A DNA stretch of 64,000 nt from Imhoffiella purpurea. Lineage in GTDB: Bacteria; Pseudomonadota; Gammaproteobacteria; Chromatiales; Chromatiaceae. This document shows positions 18,145-26,810 of this stretch, in pieces. Where the stretch lies: the NCBI RefSeq assembly GCF_000585215.1, contig NZ_AONC01000045.1:1-64000 (forward strand), given 5' to 3'. Position 1 is the stretch's first letter; every line of letters begins with the position of its first letter. The notes under the pieces were generated by a model that did no database searches, had not been told where the DNA came from, and saw only the letters and a program-made list of their open reading frames with translations. Position numbers and translations under genes: made by a program.

Positions 18145-20925
18145 ATGGCCTGGAGCATTCCACGCCTGTCCCGCCGTGCGTTCCTGAAAACATCCGGTTA
18201 CGGCGCGGCCGGCCTGACGCTCTTGTCGCCGGTCTCGAACGCCGTCAAGAATGCCATGGCCGACGTCGATGACGAGGTCATCGAAGAGGTTTCCTACAGC
18301 ATCTGCAACTTCTGCTCGTCAGTGTGCAACCTGAAGGTCACCAGCCATACCCGCAATGGGGAGAAGCGGGTGGTCAAGCTCGACGGCAACCCCTATTCGA
18401 CCCTCAACCGCGGCAAGATCTGCGCCCGCGGTCAGTCGGGCCTGCGCCAGACCTACGACACCGACCGCCTCAAGACGCCCCTGATCCGGGTCGAGGGCAG
18501 CAAGCGCGGCGAATACGCCTTCCGCGCCGCGAGCTGGGAGGAGGCCTACGAGTACATCGCCAAGAAGTCTCAGACCGCCGAGATCAAGCCCTGGGAATGG
18601 ACCATGGTCGGCGGCTGGACCTCCTGCGTCTTCTACATGAGCTGGGCGGTGCCCTTCGCCATGGCCAACGAGGTGCCGAACATCGTCGCCTCGCCGATGC
18701 AGCACTGCGTCACCACGGGCCACATGGGGACCGACCTCGTGACCGGCAACTTCAACATCCACGACGAGATGCTGCCGGACTTCGACAACGCCAAGTACAT
18801 CCTCTTCGTCGGCAACAACGCCTCGATCGGCGGCGTCTCCACCTGCCGCATGGTGCGCTTCGCCCAGGGCCGCAAGAAGGGCGCGAAGATCGTGGTGCTG
18901 GATCCGCGCCGCTCCGAGACCGGCGCCAAGGCCGACGAATGGCTGCAGATCAAACCGGGCACCGATCTGGCCTTCCTGCTGGCCATGATGCGCATCCTCA
19001 TGGAGGAGGGGCTCTACGACGGCGTCTTCCTGCGCAAGCACACCAACATGCCCTTCCTGGCCTATCGCGACGACGCGGGCGAGCTCCAGCTCCTGACCGA
19101 CGTCGAGGGCCGTCCCCAGGTGCTGGTCGAGGGCACCAACGAGGTGCGCACCCTCGCGGCCTTCACCAACGACAACACTGTGGACATCGAGGGCAACGCC
19201 TTCACCCCGGCGCTGCTGAGCCCGGAGGCCTACAGTCTCGACGGCCGCGCGGTCATGACCGTGTTCGAGGCCCAGCTCCAGGAGCTGGCCTCCTACACCC
19301 CCGAGTGGGCCGCCGACATCACCGGCATCCCGTCCCAGACCATCGTCCGCATTGCCCACGAGTTCGGCACCACGCGTCCGGCCATCATCGATCCGGGCTG
19401 GCACGGCGCCCGCTACGGCAGCGTCATGATGCTGCGTCGGGTCCAGGCCATGATCCAGGCCCTGACCGGCGGTCTCGACCGCACCGGCGGCTGGATGAAC
19501 TCGGCCGAGGTCCATCACAAGGCCGCCCATATGTACGAGGCCATGGAGCACGGCTACGAGATGGGCTCGCCGCTGGCGACGCTCGCCGGCATGGCCTTCG
19601 CCAAGATGGTCATCGGCGCGCTCTCCAATGGCGATAATTTCTCGCACGGCCATCCGGGCTGGGCCTGGGCCTGGAACGCGCAGGAGAAGGCCGCCGGGCG
19701 CTTCAACGTCGCCCTGCCGGTGATGACCGAGTCCGGTCTGAAGGAATCGGTCGAGGGCCGTGTCAAGCATGGCGACGAGCCCTATCTGACCCGCGCCTTC
19801 CTCATCAACGCCTCCAACCCGGTGCGTCACTATTATCCGGACAGCCGCTGGAAGGAGACCCTGAGTCACGAGAACGTCGAGCTGGTGGTCATGATCGAGG
19901 TGCTGCCCTCGGATACCGCGCCCTATGCCGACGTCATCCTGCCCAACACCACCTATCTGGAACGCGACGAGCCGACCATCTACGGCAACGGCGTCAATCA
20001 CGATCAGGCCTTGACCACGCGCTATGCGGCCATTCCGCCGCTCTACGATACCGAGGAGACGGCCGACATCCTGCTCAAGATGACCGAGATCATCTCGGGC
20101 AACACCCAGGTCTTCCACGAATGGGTGGAGAAGCTCACCGGACTCAAGGCCGAGCCGATCAAGGCCGTGCTCGAGCGCAACCGCCAGACGATGAAGAAGG
20201 GCGCCTATCAGCTCGCCTGCCGCGAGGTCGCCTTCGCCCAGACCGCCGAGCGTCTCGGGGTGACGCCCGAGCACATCGACGAGGTGCTGCGCGCCAAGGG
20301 CGTCTATCACGAGCAGGATCGCGAGCACATCCTGGACAAGCACGCCATGCCCTGGCGCATGCCGGTGCCGACCGAGTGCGGGCGCGTCGAGTTCTTCTCC
20401 AGCCTGATGCGCCAGCTTCGCAACGACGGACATCTGGAACCCAACTTCAGCGTCCTGGCGACCTGGATCCCGGTCAAGCTGCGTTCCGGCTCGCCACAGG
20501 AGGTCGCGGCGCCCCTCGCCAAGGACGAGTTCTATTTCACCTACGGCAAGACGCCGACCGTCTCGCACGCCTCGACCAACAACAACAATCCGGTCCTGGC
20601 CGCGATCAACGAGTTCAAGAGCGACGTCTACAAGGGCGTCTGGATCCACCCCGAGCGCGCCGAGAAGCTCGGCATCGCCATGGGCGATGCCATCCAGATC
20701 ACCAACACCCAGTCGGGTCAGCACGCCGGTGGGCACGCCTACGTGACCCGTCTGATCCATCCGGACGTGCTTTTCATCTACAGCTCGTTCGGGGTCGAGA
20801 ACAAGGCCCTGTCGCGCACCCACGGCGACGGGACCGCGACCAGCAAGCTGATTCCCTACCAGGTCGAGCCGGTCGTCGCGGGTTTCCGCTCGCAGGAATT
20901 CACCGTTCGCGTCGCCCGGGCCTGA
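18145..20925 (+). CDS. Tat-exported molybdopterin oxidoreductase, catalytic subunit (Psr/Phs/Ttr-like)
   Basis: A 926-residue molybdo-bis-MGD enzyme of the DMSO reductase family. A Tat signal with R10-R11 in LSRRAFLKTSG directs it to the periplasm. A 4Fe-4S site C54-X2-C57-X3-C61-X31-C93 follows. A cysteine at 188 in PMQHCVTTGH is the likely molybdenum ligand, as in polysulfide, thiosulfate and tetrathionate reductases. VGNNASIGG and PRRSETGAKADEW fit the MGD-binding regions. The following genes encode Fe-S, NrfD-type and chaperone partners, so it is the catalytic subunit of a membrane-bound complex. The substrate is not readable: sulfur compounds are likeliest by family, but arsenic or selenium oxyanions cannot be excluded. 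The start has GGAGGACT at 18132-18139. Confidence 0.88.
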   Translation: MAWSIPRLSRRAFLKTSGYGAAGLTLLSPVSNAVKNAMADVDDEVIEEVSYSICNFCSSVCNLKVTSHTRNGEKRVVKLDGNPYSTLNRGKICARGQSGLRQTYDTDRLKTPLIRVEGSKRGEYAFRAASWEEAYEYIAKKSQTAEIKPWEWTMVGGWTSCVFYMSWAVPFAMANEVPNIVASPMQHCVTTGHMGTDLVTGNFNIHDEMLPDFDNAKYILFVGNNASIGGVSTCRMVRFAQGRKKGAKIVVLDPRRSETGAKADEWLQIKPGTDLAFLLAMMRILMEEGLYDGVFLRKHTNMPFLAYRDDAGELQLLTDVEGRPQVLVEGTNEVRTLAAFTNDNTVDIEGNAFTPALLSPEAYSLDGRAVMTVFEAQLQELASYTPEWAADITGIPSQTIVRIAHEFGTTRPAIIDPGWHGARYGSVMMLRRVQAMIQALTGGLDRTGGWMNSAEVHHKAAHMYEAMEHGYEMGSPLATLAGMAFAKMVIGALSNGDNFSHGHPGWAWAWNAQEKAAGRFNVALPVMTESGLKESVEGRVKHGDEPYLTRAFLINASNPVRHYYPDSRWKETLSHENVELVVMIEVLPSDTAPYADVILPNTTYLERDEPTIYGNGVNHDQALTTRYAAIPPLYDTEETADILLKMTEIISGNTQVFHEWVEKLTGLKAEPIKAVLERNRQTMKKGAYQLACREVAFAQTAERLGVTPEHIDEVLRAKGVYHEQDREHILDKHAMPWRMPVPTECGRVEFFSSLMRQLRNDGHLEPNFSVLATWIPVKLRSGSPQEVAAPLAKDEFYFTYGKTPTVSHASTNNNNPVLAAINEFKSDVYKGVWIHPERAEKLGIAMGDAIQITNTQSGQHAGGHAYVTRLIHPDVLFIYSSFGVENKALSRTHGDGTATSKLIPYQVEPVVAGFRSQEFTVRVARA

Positions 20926-20938
20926 GGAGGACTGAGAC

Positions 20939-21556
20939 ATGCCACATTTTGCGATGGTCATCGACCTCAACACCTGCGTCGGCTGCAACGCCTGCATGGC
21001 GGCCTGCGCCATGGAGAACCAGAGCCCGGTCTGGGACGTGCAGAAATGGCGCACCTATGTGCACGACAAGGAGATCGGTCTGGGCTCGGACGTCAATCGC
21101 CGCTTCTTCCCGCGTCTGTGCAACCACTGCGACAACCCGCCCTGCATGTCGGTCTGTCCGACCGGGGCCACCCAGAAGAAGGAAAACGGGATCGTCTTCG
21201 TCGATCAGGATCTGTGCATGGGCTGCCGCGCCTGCGCCATGGCCTGTCCCTATCACGCCCGGGTCCCGGTCACCCATGCCGACATGCGCAAGGGGCGCGA
21301 GTTCTACGGCTCGGACTACCACCGCACCAGTCCCAGCATGGACAAGTGCTCCTTCTGCGATCACCGGGTCGAGGAGGGCCGCAAGCCGGCCTGCGTCGAG
21401 ACCTGCGTCGGCTCGGCGCGCATGTTCGGCGATCTCGACGATCCCGAGGATCCGGTCGCCCAGATGGTCGCGAGCGGTGCCGCACGGCCGCTGATGCCGC
21501 ACATCGGCACCCGGCCCAATGTCTACTACATCGACGACATCCGCTGGAGGAGCTGA
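20939..21556 (+). CDS. Four-cluster ferredoxin subunit of the molybdoenzyme complex
   Basis: A 205-residue electron-transfer subunit of the PsrB/PhsB/TtrB type. It has four cysteine groups for 4Fe-4S clusters: CVGCNACMAAC near residue 13, CNHCDNPPCMSVCPTG near 60, CMGCRACAMACPYHAR near 94 and CSFCDHRVEEGRKPACVETC near 139. It has no signal of its own and presumably leaves the cell with the Tat-targeted catalytic subunit. It would carry electrons between the molybdenum site and the NrfD-type membrane subunit. It starts 13 bp after the catalytic gene, with GAGGAG just before the start. Confidence 0.92.
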   Translation: MPHFAMVIDLNTCVGCNACMAACAMENQSPVWDVQKWRTYVHDKEIGLGSDVNRRFFPRLCNHCDNPPCMSVCPTGATQKKENGIVFVDQDLCMGCRACAMACPYHARVPVTHADMRKGREFYGSDYHRTSPSMDKCSFCDHRVEEGRKPACVETCVGSARMFGDLDDPEDPVAQMVASGAARPLMPHIGTRPNVYYIDDIRWRS

Positions 21557-21559
21557 GCC

Positions 21560-22519
21560 ATGGAAGTCAACATGACCTATGCCACCCAGGACATCTGGAC
21601 CTGGTGGCTCGCCATCTATCTCTATTTCGGCGGTCTCGGCGCCGCGACCCTGGCGGTGACCTTCCTCACCGACATGTATCTCAAGCCCAGCCGCGATCTG
21701 GTGATCTGGGGTGCCGGCGCCGGCGTGGTGCTGCTGGCCCTGGGCTCGCTGATGCTGTTCGGCCATCTGCTCGACAAGGTGGCCGTACTCACCATCCTCA
21801 ACCCCATGGCCATGTTCAACCAGTCCACCGCCTGGATCGCCTGGGGGACCCAGTTCATCATCTGGATGATGGTATGGGGCGTCCTCTATGCGCTGCCCTA
21901 TGTCCGCGAGACCGAGTTCCCCAAAAAGGTTCCGGTGATCAAGGACCTGATCGATCGTCCGTTCGTGATCGGCATCTCCAAGCTGGTCAACCGCTTCCAT
22001 CGTCAGGTCGGCTGGCTGGCCGTGGTCAACGGCGTCGGCGTCGCCGTCTACACGGGTCTGCTGCTGCAGTCCTTCCCGGCGGTCGCGCTCTGGCACAACC
22101 CGGCGGTGCCGCTGCTGTTCACCGTGTCGGCCTTCTCGACCGCCATGGCCTTTCTGCTGCTGCTCATGTACACCCTGCTCCATGAGCAGGCCGACGAGTC
22201 CATCCGCGTGCTCTACGAGCGGATCGACCTGGTGCTGATCGCCGGCGAGCTGGTGGTGCTCTTCTCGCTCTACATGTATCTCAAGAACGGCTCCGAATCC
22301 GCCGTGCGCTCGCTCGAACTGCTGTGGAACGACTACGGCTGGATGGTCGGCTTCATCGGCTTCGGTCTCATCGTGCCCTTCTTCCTCGAGCTCAAGGGCG
22401 TGATGAAGGGCTGGTCGACCCGGGTGCCCATCATCACCGCCTCGGTACTGGTGCTGGCGGGCGGCTATATGCTGCGCCACTACTTCATGTACGCCGGCGT
22501 CTACGCCTATCCATGGTGA
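21560..22519 (+). CDS. NrfD/PsrC-type quinone-reactive membrane subunit
   Basis: A 319-residue integral membrane protein with about eight hydrophobic helices, the NrfD/PsrC fold that exchanges electrons with the quinone pool. The start of helix 1 (TWWLAIYLYFGGLGAATL) matches the family. It begins 3 bp after the Fe-S subunit, with GGAGGAGC as ribosome binding site. Its stop overlaps the start of the chaperone gene. Together with the two preceding genes it forms a classical three-subunit complex. Confidence 0.9.
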   Translation: MEVNMTYATQDIWTWWLAIYLYFGGLGAATLAVTFLTDMYLKPSRDLVIWGAGAGVVLLALGSLMLFGHLLDKVAVLTILNPMAMFNQSTAWIAWGTQFIIWMMVWGVLYALPYVRETEFPKKVPVIKDLIDRPFVIGISKLVNRFHRQVGWLAVVNGVGVAVYTGLLLQSFPAVALWHNPAVPLLFTVSAFSTAMAFLLLLMYTLLHEQADESIRVLYERIDLVLIAGELVVLFSLYMYLKNGSESAVRSLELLWNDYGWMVGFIGFGLIVPFFLELKGVMKGWSTRVPIITASVLVLAGGYMLRHYFMYAGVYAYPW

Positions 22520-23130
22520 GCCGGGATATAGAAACGCGCGGGGCCGGCGTCGGCCCCGAGGCCCGCTCCGATCGTGGGGCGGGTCCATCTCCCGAGGATC
22601 TGCGCTGCCTGGCCATTCTTCTCTCCATGCCGGAGGAGGGCGCGCTGGAGGCGCTGCGCGAGATGGCCGAGCAGGCCCCTTGGCTGAAGTCCGCGGTCGC
22701 CGAACTGGAGGGGATGCCGTTGGACCGCTGGCAGGCCGAGCACACGCGGCTGTTCGTCAACGGCTACCCCAAGACGCCCTGTCCGCCGTTCGAGTCGGCC
22801 TATCGTCAGGGGCAGATGGGAGGAACCATGGCCTCGGATCTGGCCGCCTTCTATCGGCGCGCCGGTCTCGAACCCGAGGGCGCCGCCGCCGATTATCTGG
22901 GAACCCTGCTGGACTGCGCCGCCTATCTGGCCGATCTGGTCCGATCCGCCGAGCCGGATTCGGGCCAATGTCTGATCGACGCGCTCGAACGCGAGCTGTG
23001 GGAGGAGCATCTGTTCCGCTGGCTGCCGCGTTTCGCCGGGGATCTCCGGCAAGCGTCCGAGCTGCGGCTTTATCGGGTGCTGGGCGAGCGTCTTGGCGCC
23101 ATGTGCGAGGATGTCGACGATGGTGCTTGA
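22513..23130 (+). CDS. TorD/DmsD-family molybdoenzyme chaperone
   Basis: A 205-residue, mostly helical protein. Family features are the segment NGYPKTPCPPFESAYRQGQMGG at about residues 82-103, including the proline-rich part and the S-x-Y, and the C-terminal EEHLFRWLPRFAGDL. TorD-family proteins bind the Tat signal and help insert the molybdenum cofactor before export, so the client is the catalytic subunit of this operon. The ATG at 22513 overlaps the end of the NrfD gene by 7 bp, pointing to translational coupling. Confidence 0.85.
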   Translation: MVSRDIETRGAGVGPEARSDRGAGPSPEDLRCLAILLSMPEEGALEALREMAEQAPWLKSAVAELEGMPLDRWQAEHTRLFVNGYPKTPCPPFESAYRQGQMGGTMASDLAAFYRRAGLEPEGAAADYLGTLLDCAAYLADLVRSAEPDSGQCLIDALERELWEEHLFRWLPRFAGDLRQASELRLYRVLGERLGAMCEDVDDGA

Positions 23131-23683
23131 ATCCGGCTGGCAGACCCTAGGTCCCGATCTCACCGAGGACGACGAGGCATTGTCCTCGATGGTTCTGGAG
23201 GTCCATCGCTCGCTGCTCGAAGGCCCCTTGGCGGGCGATCCCTCGCTCAATCTGGCCCTGCCGATCCAGCCGCGCGCACTGCGCCGGATCGAAGACTGGC
23301 GGGTGCTGCTGCTGCTCACGCCCTGGATGTTCGCGCGTCTGCTGTTTCCGGACCGTCCGCTCGACATCGATATTCCGCCGGGCTGGTCTGCCGGCGAGCG
23401 ATCCGACGCGGACTATCTGGTGCTGGGCCCCATGCTGAGCCTCGAACTGCTCGGCCAGGTCCAGCGCGCCCATCTCAACTATCACTCCAGGCTCGGCCAT
23501 TATCTGCTCCAGCCCATCTGTCTCGATCTGGAGCGTTATGCCGATCCCGAAGCGGTGTTCGAGGACTGGAATCAGGTCATCCGCACCCGCGACGAGAACA
23601 TGGAGCAGGCCAGACGCGACTGCGCCATGCAGAAGGAGATCTCGCGTCGCGAGCTGTTCCGGCGGCTCAAGCCGGGCGCCTGA
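23120..23683 (+). CDS. HybE/HupJ-like protein in the molybdoenzyme operon
   Basis: A 187-residue protein. Its middle part (RVLLLLTPWMFARLLFPDRP, then LGPMLSLELLGQVQRAHLNYHSRLGHYLLQPI) resembles HybE/HupJ, which assist assembly or export of [NiFe]-hydrogenases. No hydrogenase gene is visible in the window. The ATG at 23120 overlaps the chaperone gene and has GAGG 9 bp upstream; ATGs at 23111 and 23093 are alternatives. Position and overlap suggest a maturation role for this complex, such as for Fe-S subunit assembly or twin-arginine export, but that is inference. The family assignment is moderate. Confidence 0.55.
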   Translation: MVLESGWQTLGPDLTEDDEALSSMVLEVHRSLLEGPLAGDPSLNLALPIQPRALRRIEDWRVLLLLTPWMFARLLFPDRPLDIDIPPGWSAGERSDADYLVLGPMLSLELLGQVQRAHLNYHSRLGHYLLQPICLDLERYADPEAVFEDWNQVIRTRDENMEQARRDCAMQKEISRRELFRRLKPGA

Positions 23684-23925
23684 ATCCCTCCAATGCGCAC
23701 CCCATCGGCTCGCGATCCAATCTGAGAACCAGCTCCCGTCCGCCCTGCGTCGAAGCTCCTAATCTGAAATCGAAGGGAATGGAATCCGAGTGGGGCCAGG
23801 CGGGGCGGGTGGGTCGACACCATGTTTCCAAGGTGTCCGATTGGATCGATGCAAGTCTCCCGTCCCCTTCGTCCCGAACGCGACGGATGGCATCAGGCAG
23901 TCGATCAGCGAAGGGGAGACATCCA

Positions 23926-24117
23926 ATGACATACGTCTATCAGTGGTTCGGTGCGGTCAATGGATGCGCCTTCGCCTACGGTTGCATGCTCGGCATGGCC
24001 TCGCTGGCCATGCGCCAGGCCGGATATCCCGGATTCGTGCCTCAGACGCCCAATGCCAGGCCGATGCGAGCCCCGGCCGAGCCGGAGTCCACGAAGGCGC
24101 CTTGCCTCCATGCGTAG
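23926..24117 (+). CDS. Small hypothetical membrane-associated protein (63 aa)
   Basis: A 63-residue reading frame with a strong ribosome binding site (AAGGGGAG at 23911-23918, 7 bp before the ATG). One hydrophobic segment with alternating Gly, Ala and aromatic residues (residues 7-30) is followed by a proline-rich tail, so it may be a small membrane protein. No family was recognised. It lies between the molybdoenzyme operon and the convergent MinD-type genes, and a hairpin follows it. The ribosome binding site is the main reason to believe it is real. Confidence 0.5.
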   Translation: MTYVYQWFGAVNGCAFAYGCMLGMASLAMRQAGYPGFVPQTPNARPMRAPAEPESTKAPCLHA

Positions 24118-24143
24118 CACCTTCGAGAACTCGGGTCGAGGTG
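24118..24143. terminator. Hairpin between convergent operons
   Basis: CACCTTCGA at 24118-24126 pairs with TCGAGGTG at 24136-24143. It sits just after the small reading frame and just before the stop of the last MinD-type gene, where a bidirectional terminator would be expected. No U-run is visible. Confidence 0.35.
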
Positions 24144-24148
24144 TCGTC

Positions 24149-25027
24149 TCAGTTCGGTTTCAACCGCCCCTCGACCCGCTCCCATAGCATGGTCACCGCC
24201 TCCGCGGCTGCGCTGTCGCCCGCGTCGATCAGGCTCTGCCGCGCGGCGAGTGCGCGATGCACCGCCGGATCGAAGGGTATGGCGCCAAGGATCTCGATGT
24301 CCCGTTCCGCGCACCAGTCGTGCATGCCGGCCGTGTTCTCCGGGCTCAGATCGTGCTTGTTGATGCAGACCGTCAGCGGGATCCGGAAATGCTCGCAGAG
24401 ACCGGCGACCCGCTGCAGGTCGTGCAGTCCCGATGGGGTCGGCTCGGTGACGGCCAGGACCAGATCGACCCCGGTGATGGCCGCGGTGACCGGACAGCCG
24501 ATGCCCGGCGGGCCGTCGTTCAGGATCAGCTCGGCGCCTTCCTCTTCGGCCAGCCGTCTGGCCTCGCGCCGGACCAGGGTGACCAGCTTGCCGCTGTTGT
24601 CCTCGCCGATGCCGAGACGGGCGTGCACCAGGGTGCCGCGCCGGGTGTCCGAGACCATCCAGTCGCCGCAGAAGTGGTCCTCCATCTGGATCGCCCATTC
24701 GGGACAGACGCGGGCGCAGAGCCCGCAATGCTCGCAGGCCAGTTCGTCGATGACGTAGCCCGCGTCGAAGTCGAGCTGGATGGCGTCGAAACGGCATTGG
24801 CTCTGACAGATCCCGCATTCGGCGCAGAGTTCGGGGTCGATGCGCGGGCTGCGCATGGCGCTGAAGGGCTCGACCCGACGCGGGGTGGGGTCGAGCAGCA
24901 GGTGCAGGTTGGCGGCGTCCACGTCGCAGTCGGCCAGCACCTTGCGCTCGGCCAGGGCGGCGAAGGCCGCGCTCACCGTCGTCTTGCCGGTGCCGCCCTT
25001 GCCGCTGATGATGGTCAGTTCTTTCAT
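24149..25027 (-). CDS. MinD-type ATPase with inserted ferredoxin domain (second of pair)
   Basis: A 292-residue cytoplasmic P-loop ATPase of the Mrp/NBP35/MinD group. The deviant Walker A ISGKGGTGKTT is at residues 7-17. Two 4Fe-4S sites are inserted at about 68-112 (CAECGICQSQC and CEHCGLCARVC). The nucleotide-binding segment NDGPPGIGCP is near 170. Such ATPases carry or assemble metal clusters, and this one is coupled to a near relative (4-bp ATGA overlap) and to two NifX/NifB-like proteins. The set matches the ATPase pair found with orange protein (ORP) genes in Desulfovibrio. Its direct client is probably one of the NifX-like proteins upstream. Confidence 0.82.
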   Translation of the reverse strand: MKELTIISGKGGTGKTTVSAAFAALAERKVLADCDVDAANLHLLLDPTPRRVEPFSAMRSPRIDPELCAECGICQSQCRFDAIQLDFDAGYVIDELACEHCGLCARVCPEWAIQMEDHFCGDWMVSDTRRGTLVHARLGIGEDNSGKLVTLVRREARRLAEEEGAELILNDGPPGIGCPVTAAITGVDLVLAVTEPTPSGLHDLQRVAGLCEHFRIPLTVCINKHDLSPENTAGMHDWCAERDIEILGAIPFDPAVHRALAARQSLIDAGDSAAAEAVTMLWERVEGRLKPN

Positions 25028-25884
25028 GGCTGCAATTCCTGCCGGATGCGCTGGAACAGGGTCTGGAAACGCTCGCCCCAGGTGGGATCCAGATCGATCC
25101 AGGGCCGGCCCTGGGCATAGGCCTCGGCCAGACTGCGGTCGAATGGGATCTCCATGAGGATCGGGATGTCCTGGGCCTCGCAATAGTCCGCGACCGCCCG
25201 GTCGCCGATGTCGCAACGGTTGAGCACCAGGCCGCAGGGTACGCCGAGCCGTCGCGCCACGCCGACCGCGAGCTCCAGATCGTTGAGTCCGAATGGGGTC
25301 GGCTCGGTGACCAGCAGGCAGTAATCCGCCCCATGCAGCGTTTCGACCATGGGGCAGGCGGTTCCGGCCGGGGCGTCCAGGACGACCGTCCGCTCCGGAT
25401 CCCGCTGCTGCTTGGCCGCCTTGATGACCGCGACCGTGGCCGTTTCGCCGAGATTCAGCGAGCCTTGGACGAAGCCGGTGGTCTGGGCGCCGCGCCGGAT
25501 CAGGCCCGATTCCACCGAGCCGATCTCGCGATCCACCTCCGTGATCGCGCCAGGCACCCGGCAGAGGCTGGTGCAGACGCCGCAGCTGTGACACAGCTCG
25601 GCAAACAGCAGCACCTTGCGCCGGCTCATGGCCAGTGCGTTGAATTCGCAGGCCTCGGCGCATGCGCCGCAGAGCACGCAGAGTTCCGGATCGATACGGG
25701 GCAGAGGCTGGGTGACGGCGGACCGCTCGCGGATCTCCGGATCCAGGAACAGATGGCCGTTCGGCGTCTCCACGTCGCAGTCGATATAATCTGCCGAGTC
25801 CAGCGCGAGCACCAGATTGGCGGCGATCGAGGTCTTGCCGGTGCCGCCCTTGCCGCTGGCCACGGCGATCGTCAGTGGCGCCAT
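25024..25884 (-). CDS. MinD-type ATPase with inserted ferredoxin domain (first of pair)
   Basis: A 286-residue paralogue of the next gene, with Walker A ASGKGGTGKTS at residues 9-19, two inserted 4Fe-4S sites (CVLCGACAEAC and CHSCGVCTSLC) and DAPAGTACP as the switch region. The two proteins share the same fold and order of motifs but differ widely in sequence, as in heterodimeric Mrp-type ATPases. It starts 3 bp after the stop of the NifX-like gene upstream. Expected role: ATP-driven transfer or assembly of a metal cluster on the operon's NifX-like proteins. Confidence 0.82.
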   Translation of the reverse strand: MAPLTIAVASGKGGTGKTSIAANLVLALDSADYIDCDVETPNGHLFLDPEIRERSAVTQPLPRIDPELCVLCGACAEACEFNALAMSRRKVLLFAELCHSCGVCTSLCRVPGAITEVDREIGSVESGLIRRGAQTTGFVQGSLNLGETATVAVIKAAKQQRDPERTVVLDAPAGTACPMVETLHGADYCLLVTEPTPFGLNDLELAVGVARRLGVPCGLVLNRCDIGDRAVADYCEAQDIPILMEIPFDRSLAEAYAQGRPWIDLDPTWGERFQTLFQRIRQELQP

Positions 25885-25887
25885 GGC

Positions 25888-26376
25888 TCAGTCCTGCCTG
25901 CGACGGCCCAGTCCCTTGCCTCGGCCAGCACCCCGTCCTCCGCCGCATCCCTGATTGCCGCCGGCTCGGCGGCAGCGGCCCGCGCCGCGGCCGGGTTCCG
26001 GGACCTGAGCGGTCACCGAGACGGATCGGCTGGGTACGCTCATGGCCAATGCCGATTCTCGGCCCGTGCCCATGAAGGATGCGGATGCCTCGCGCAGACT
26101 GCCCGAGGCGCCTTCGACGATGCGAATGGGGCTACCGTCCAGGACGGCGGCCGCCTTGGGTCCGCACTTGCCGGTCAGCAGGACCTCGGCGCCCTGATCC
26201 AGGACCCATTGCGCGGCCTGGGTGCCGGCCCCGCCGGCGGCGTCGAGGTAAGGGTTGGGGATGGCCTCGAAGGCCCCCGAGTCCGTGTCGATGAGCGCGA
26301 AATAGGCGCAGCGACCGAATCTGGGATCCAATGCGGCATCCAGATCCTGGCCGGTCGAGCTGGCGATGATCTTCAT
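25888..26376 (-). CDS. NifX/NifB-like metal-cluster-binding protein with Gly/Arg-rich tail
   Basis: A 162-residue protein. Residues 1-110 form a NifX/NifB C-terminal-like domain (dinitrogenase Fe-Mo cofactor family): MKIIASSTGQDLDAALDPRFGRCAYF and later GAEVLLTGKCGPKAAAVL. Residues after 125 form a Gly/Arg/Cys-rich tail ending GRGKGLGRRRQD. Proteins of this type bind Mo/Fe or Mo/Cu clusters, and orange protein (ORP) belongs to the same fold. The start at 26376 gives a methionine right at the beginning of the domain. Its neighbours are two MinD-type ATPases and a second NifX-like protein. Confidence 0.75.
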   Translation of the reverse strand: MKIIASSTGQDLDAALDPRFGRCAYFALIDTDSGAFEAIPNPYLDAAGGAGTQAAQWVLDQGAEVLLTGKCGPKAAAVLDGSPIRIVEGASGSLREASASFMGTGRESALAMSVPSRSVSVTAQVPEPGRGAGRCRRAGGNQGCGGGRGAGRGKGLGRRRQD

Positions 26377-26447
26377 TTCGTTGTCCTCTATGTCTTTGCG
26401 ATTCGAATGGATGGGTCGGGTCCGGTGCAGACCCGTCCGCAAGCCGA

Positions 26448-26810
26448 TCAGTGTTCGTGCTTGCACTCGGAGACGCCGGCGACCATGCCATCCAGATAGG
26501 CATCCAGGGTTTCGGCGACGCCGGAACGCGCACCCGTGACCACCTCGATGCCGAGATTATTGAACCATTGGATGGCCTTGGCCCCCATGCCGCCGGCGAC
26601 GACCACATCGGCACCGAGCGATTTGATGAACTCGGGAATCTGACCCGGCTCGTGACGCTCCGCATAGGGGTTCGGGTGCACCTCGGCCGAGGCGATCTTG
26701 TTGTCCGAGTCGATCTGGGCCAGGACGAAATGGCTGCAATGGCCGAAATGCATCGACATCTCGCCGGAGAGTCCGCGGTCGTCATTCGCCGTCAAAACGA
26801 TTTTCTTCAT
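26448..26810 (-). CDS. NifX/ORP-like metal-cluster-binding protein
   Basis: A 120-residue single-domain protein of the dinitrogenase Fe-Mo cofactor family. It begins MKKIVLTANDDRGLSGEMSMHFGHCSHF, the usual strand-loop start of the fold, and continues with GADVVVAGGMGAKAIQWF, the second conserved strand-helix. The C-terminus has CKHEH, a possible metal-binding end. It overlaps the DUF134 gene upstream by 29 bp and precedes the second NifX-like gene by 71 bp. Both NifX-like proteins are candidates for the cluster carrier of this operon. Confidence 0.8.
   Translation of the reverse strand: MKKIVLTANDDRGLSGEMSMHFGHCSHFVLAQIDSDNKIASAEVHPNPYAERHEPGQIPEFIKSLGADVVVAGGMGAKAIQWFNNLGIEVVTGARSGVAETLDAYLDGMVAGVSECKHEH

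Noticed and set aside
18145-20925. Naming the catalytic subunit SoeA, ArxA, SrdA or TtrA
   Set aside because: The Tat signal and cysteine ligand agree with several groups, and substrate groups can only be separated by phylogeny, which cannot be done by eye.
18319-21054. A long antisense open frame over the molybdoenzyme catalytic gene
   Set aside because: It is a mirror of GC-rich codons; no family or ribosome binding site supports it, and the sense strand has all cofactor motifs.
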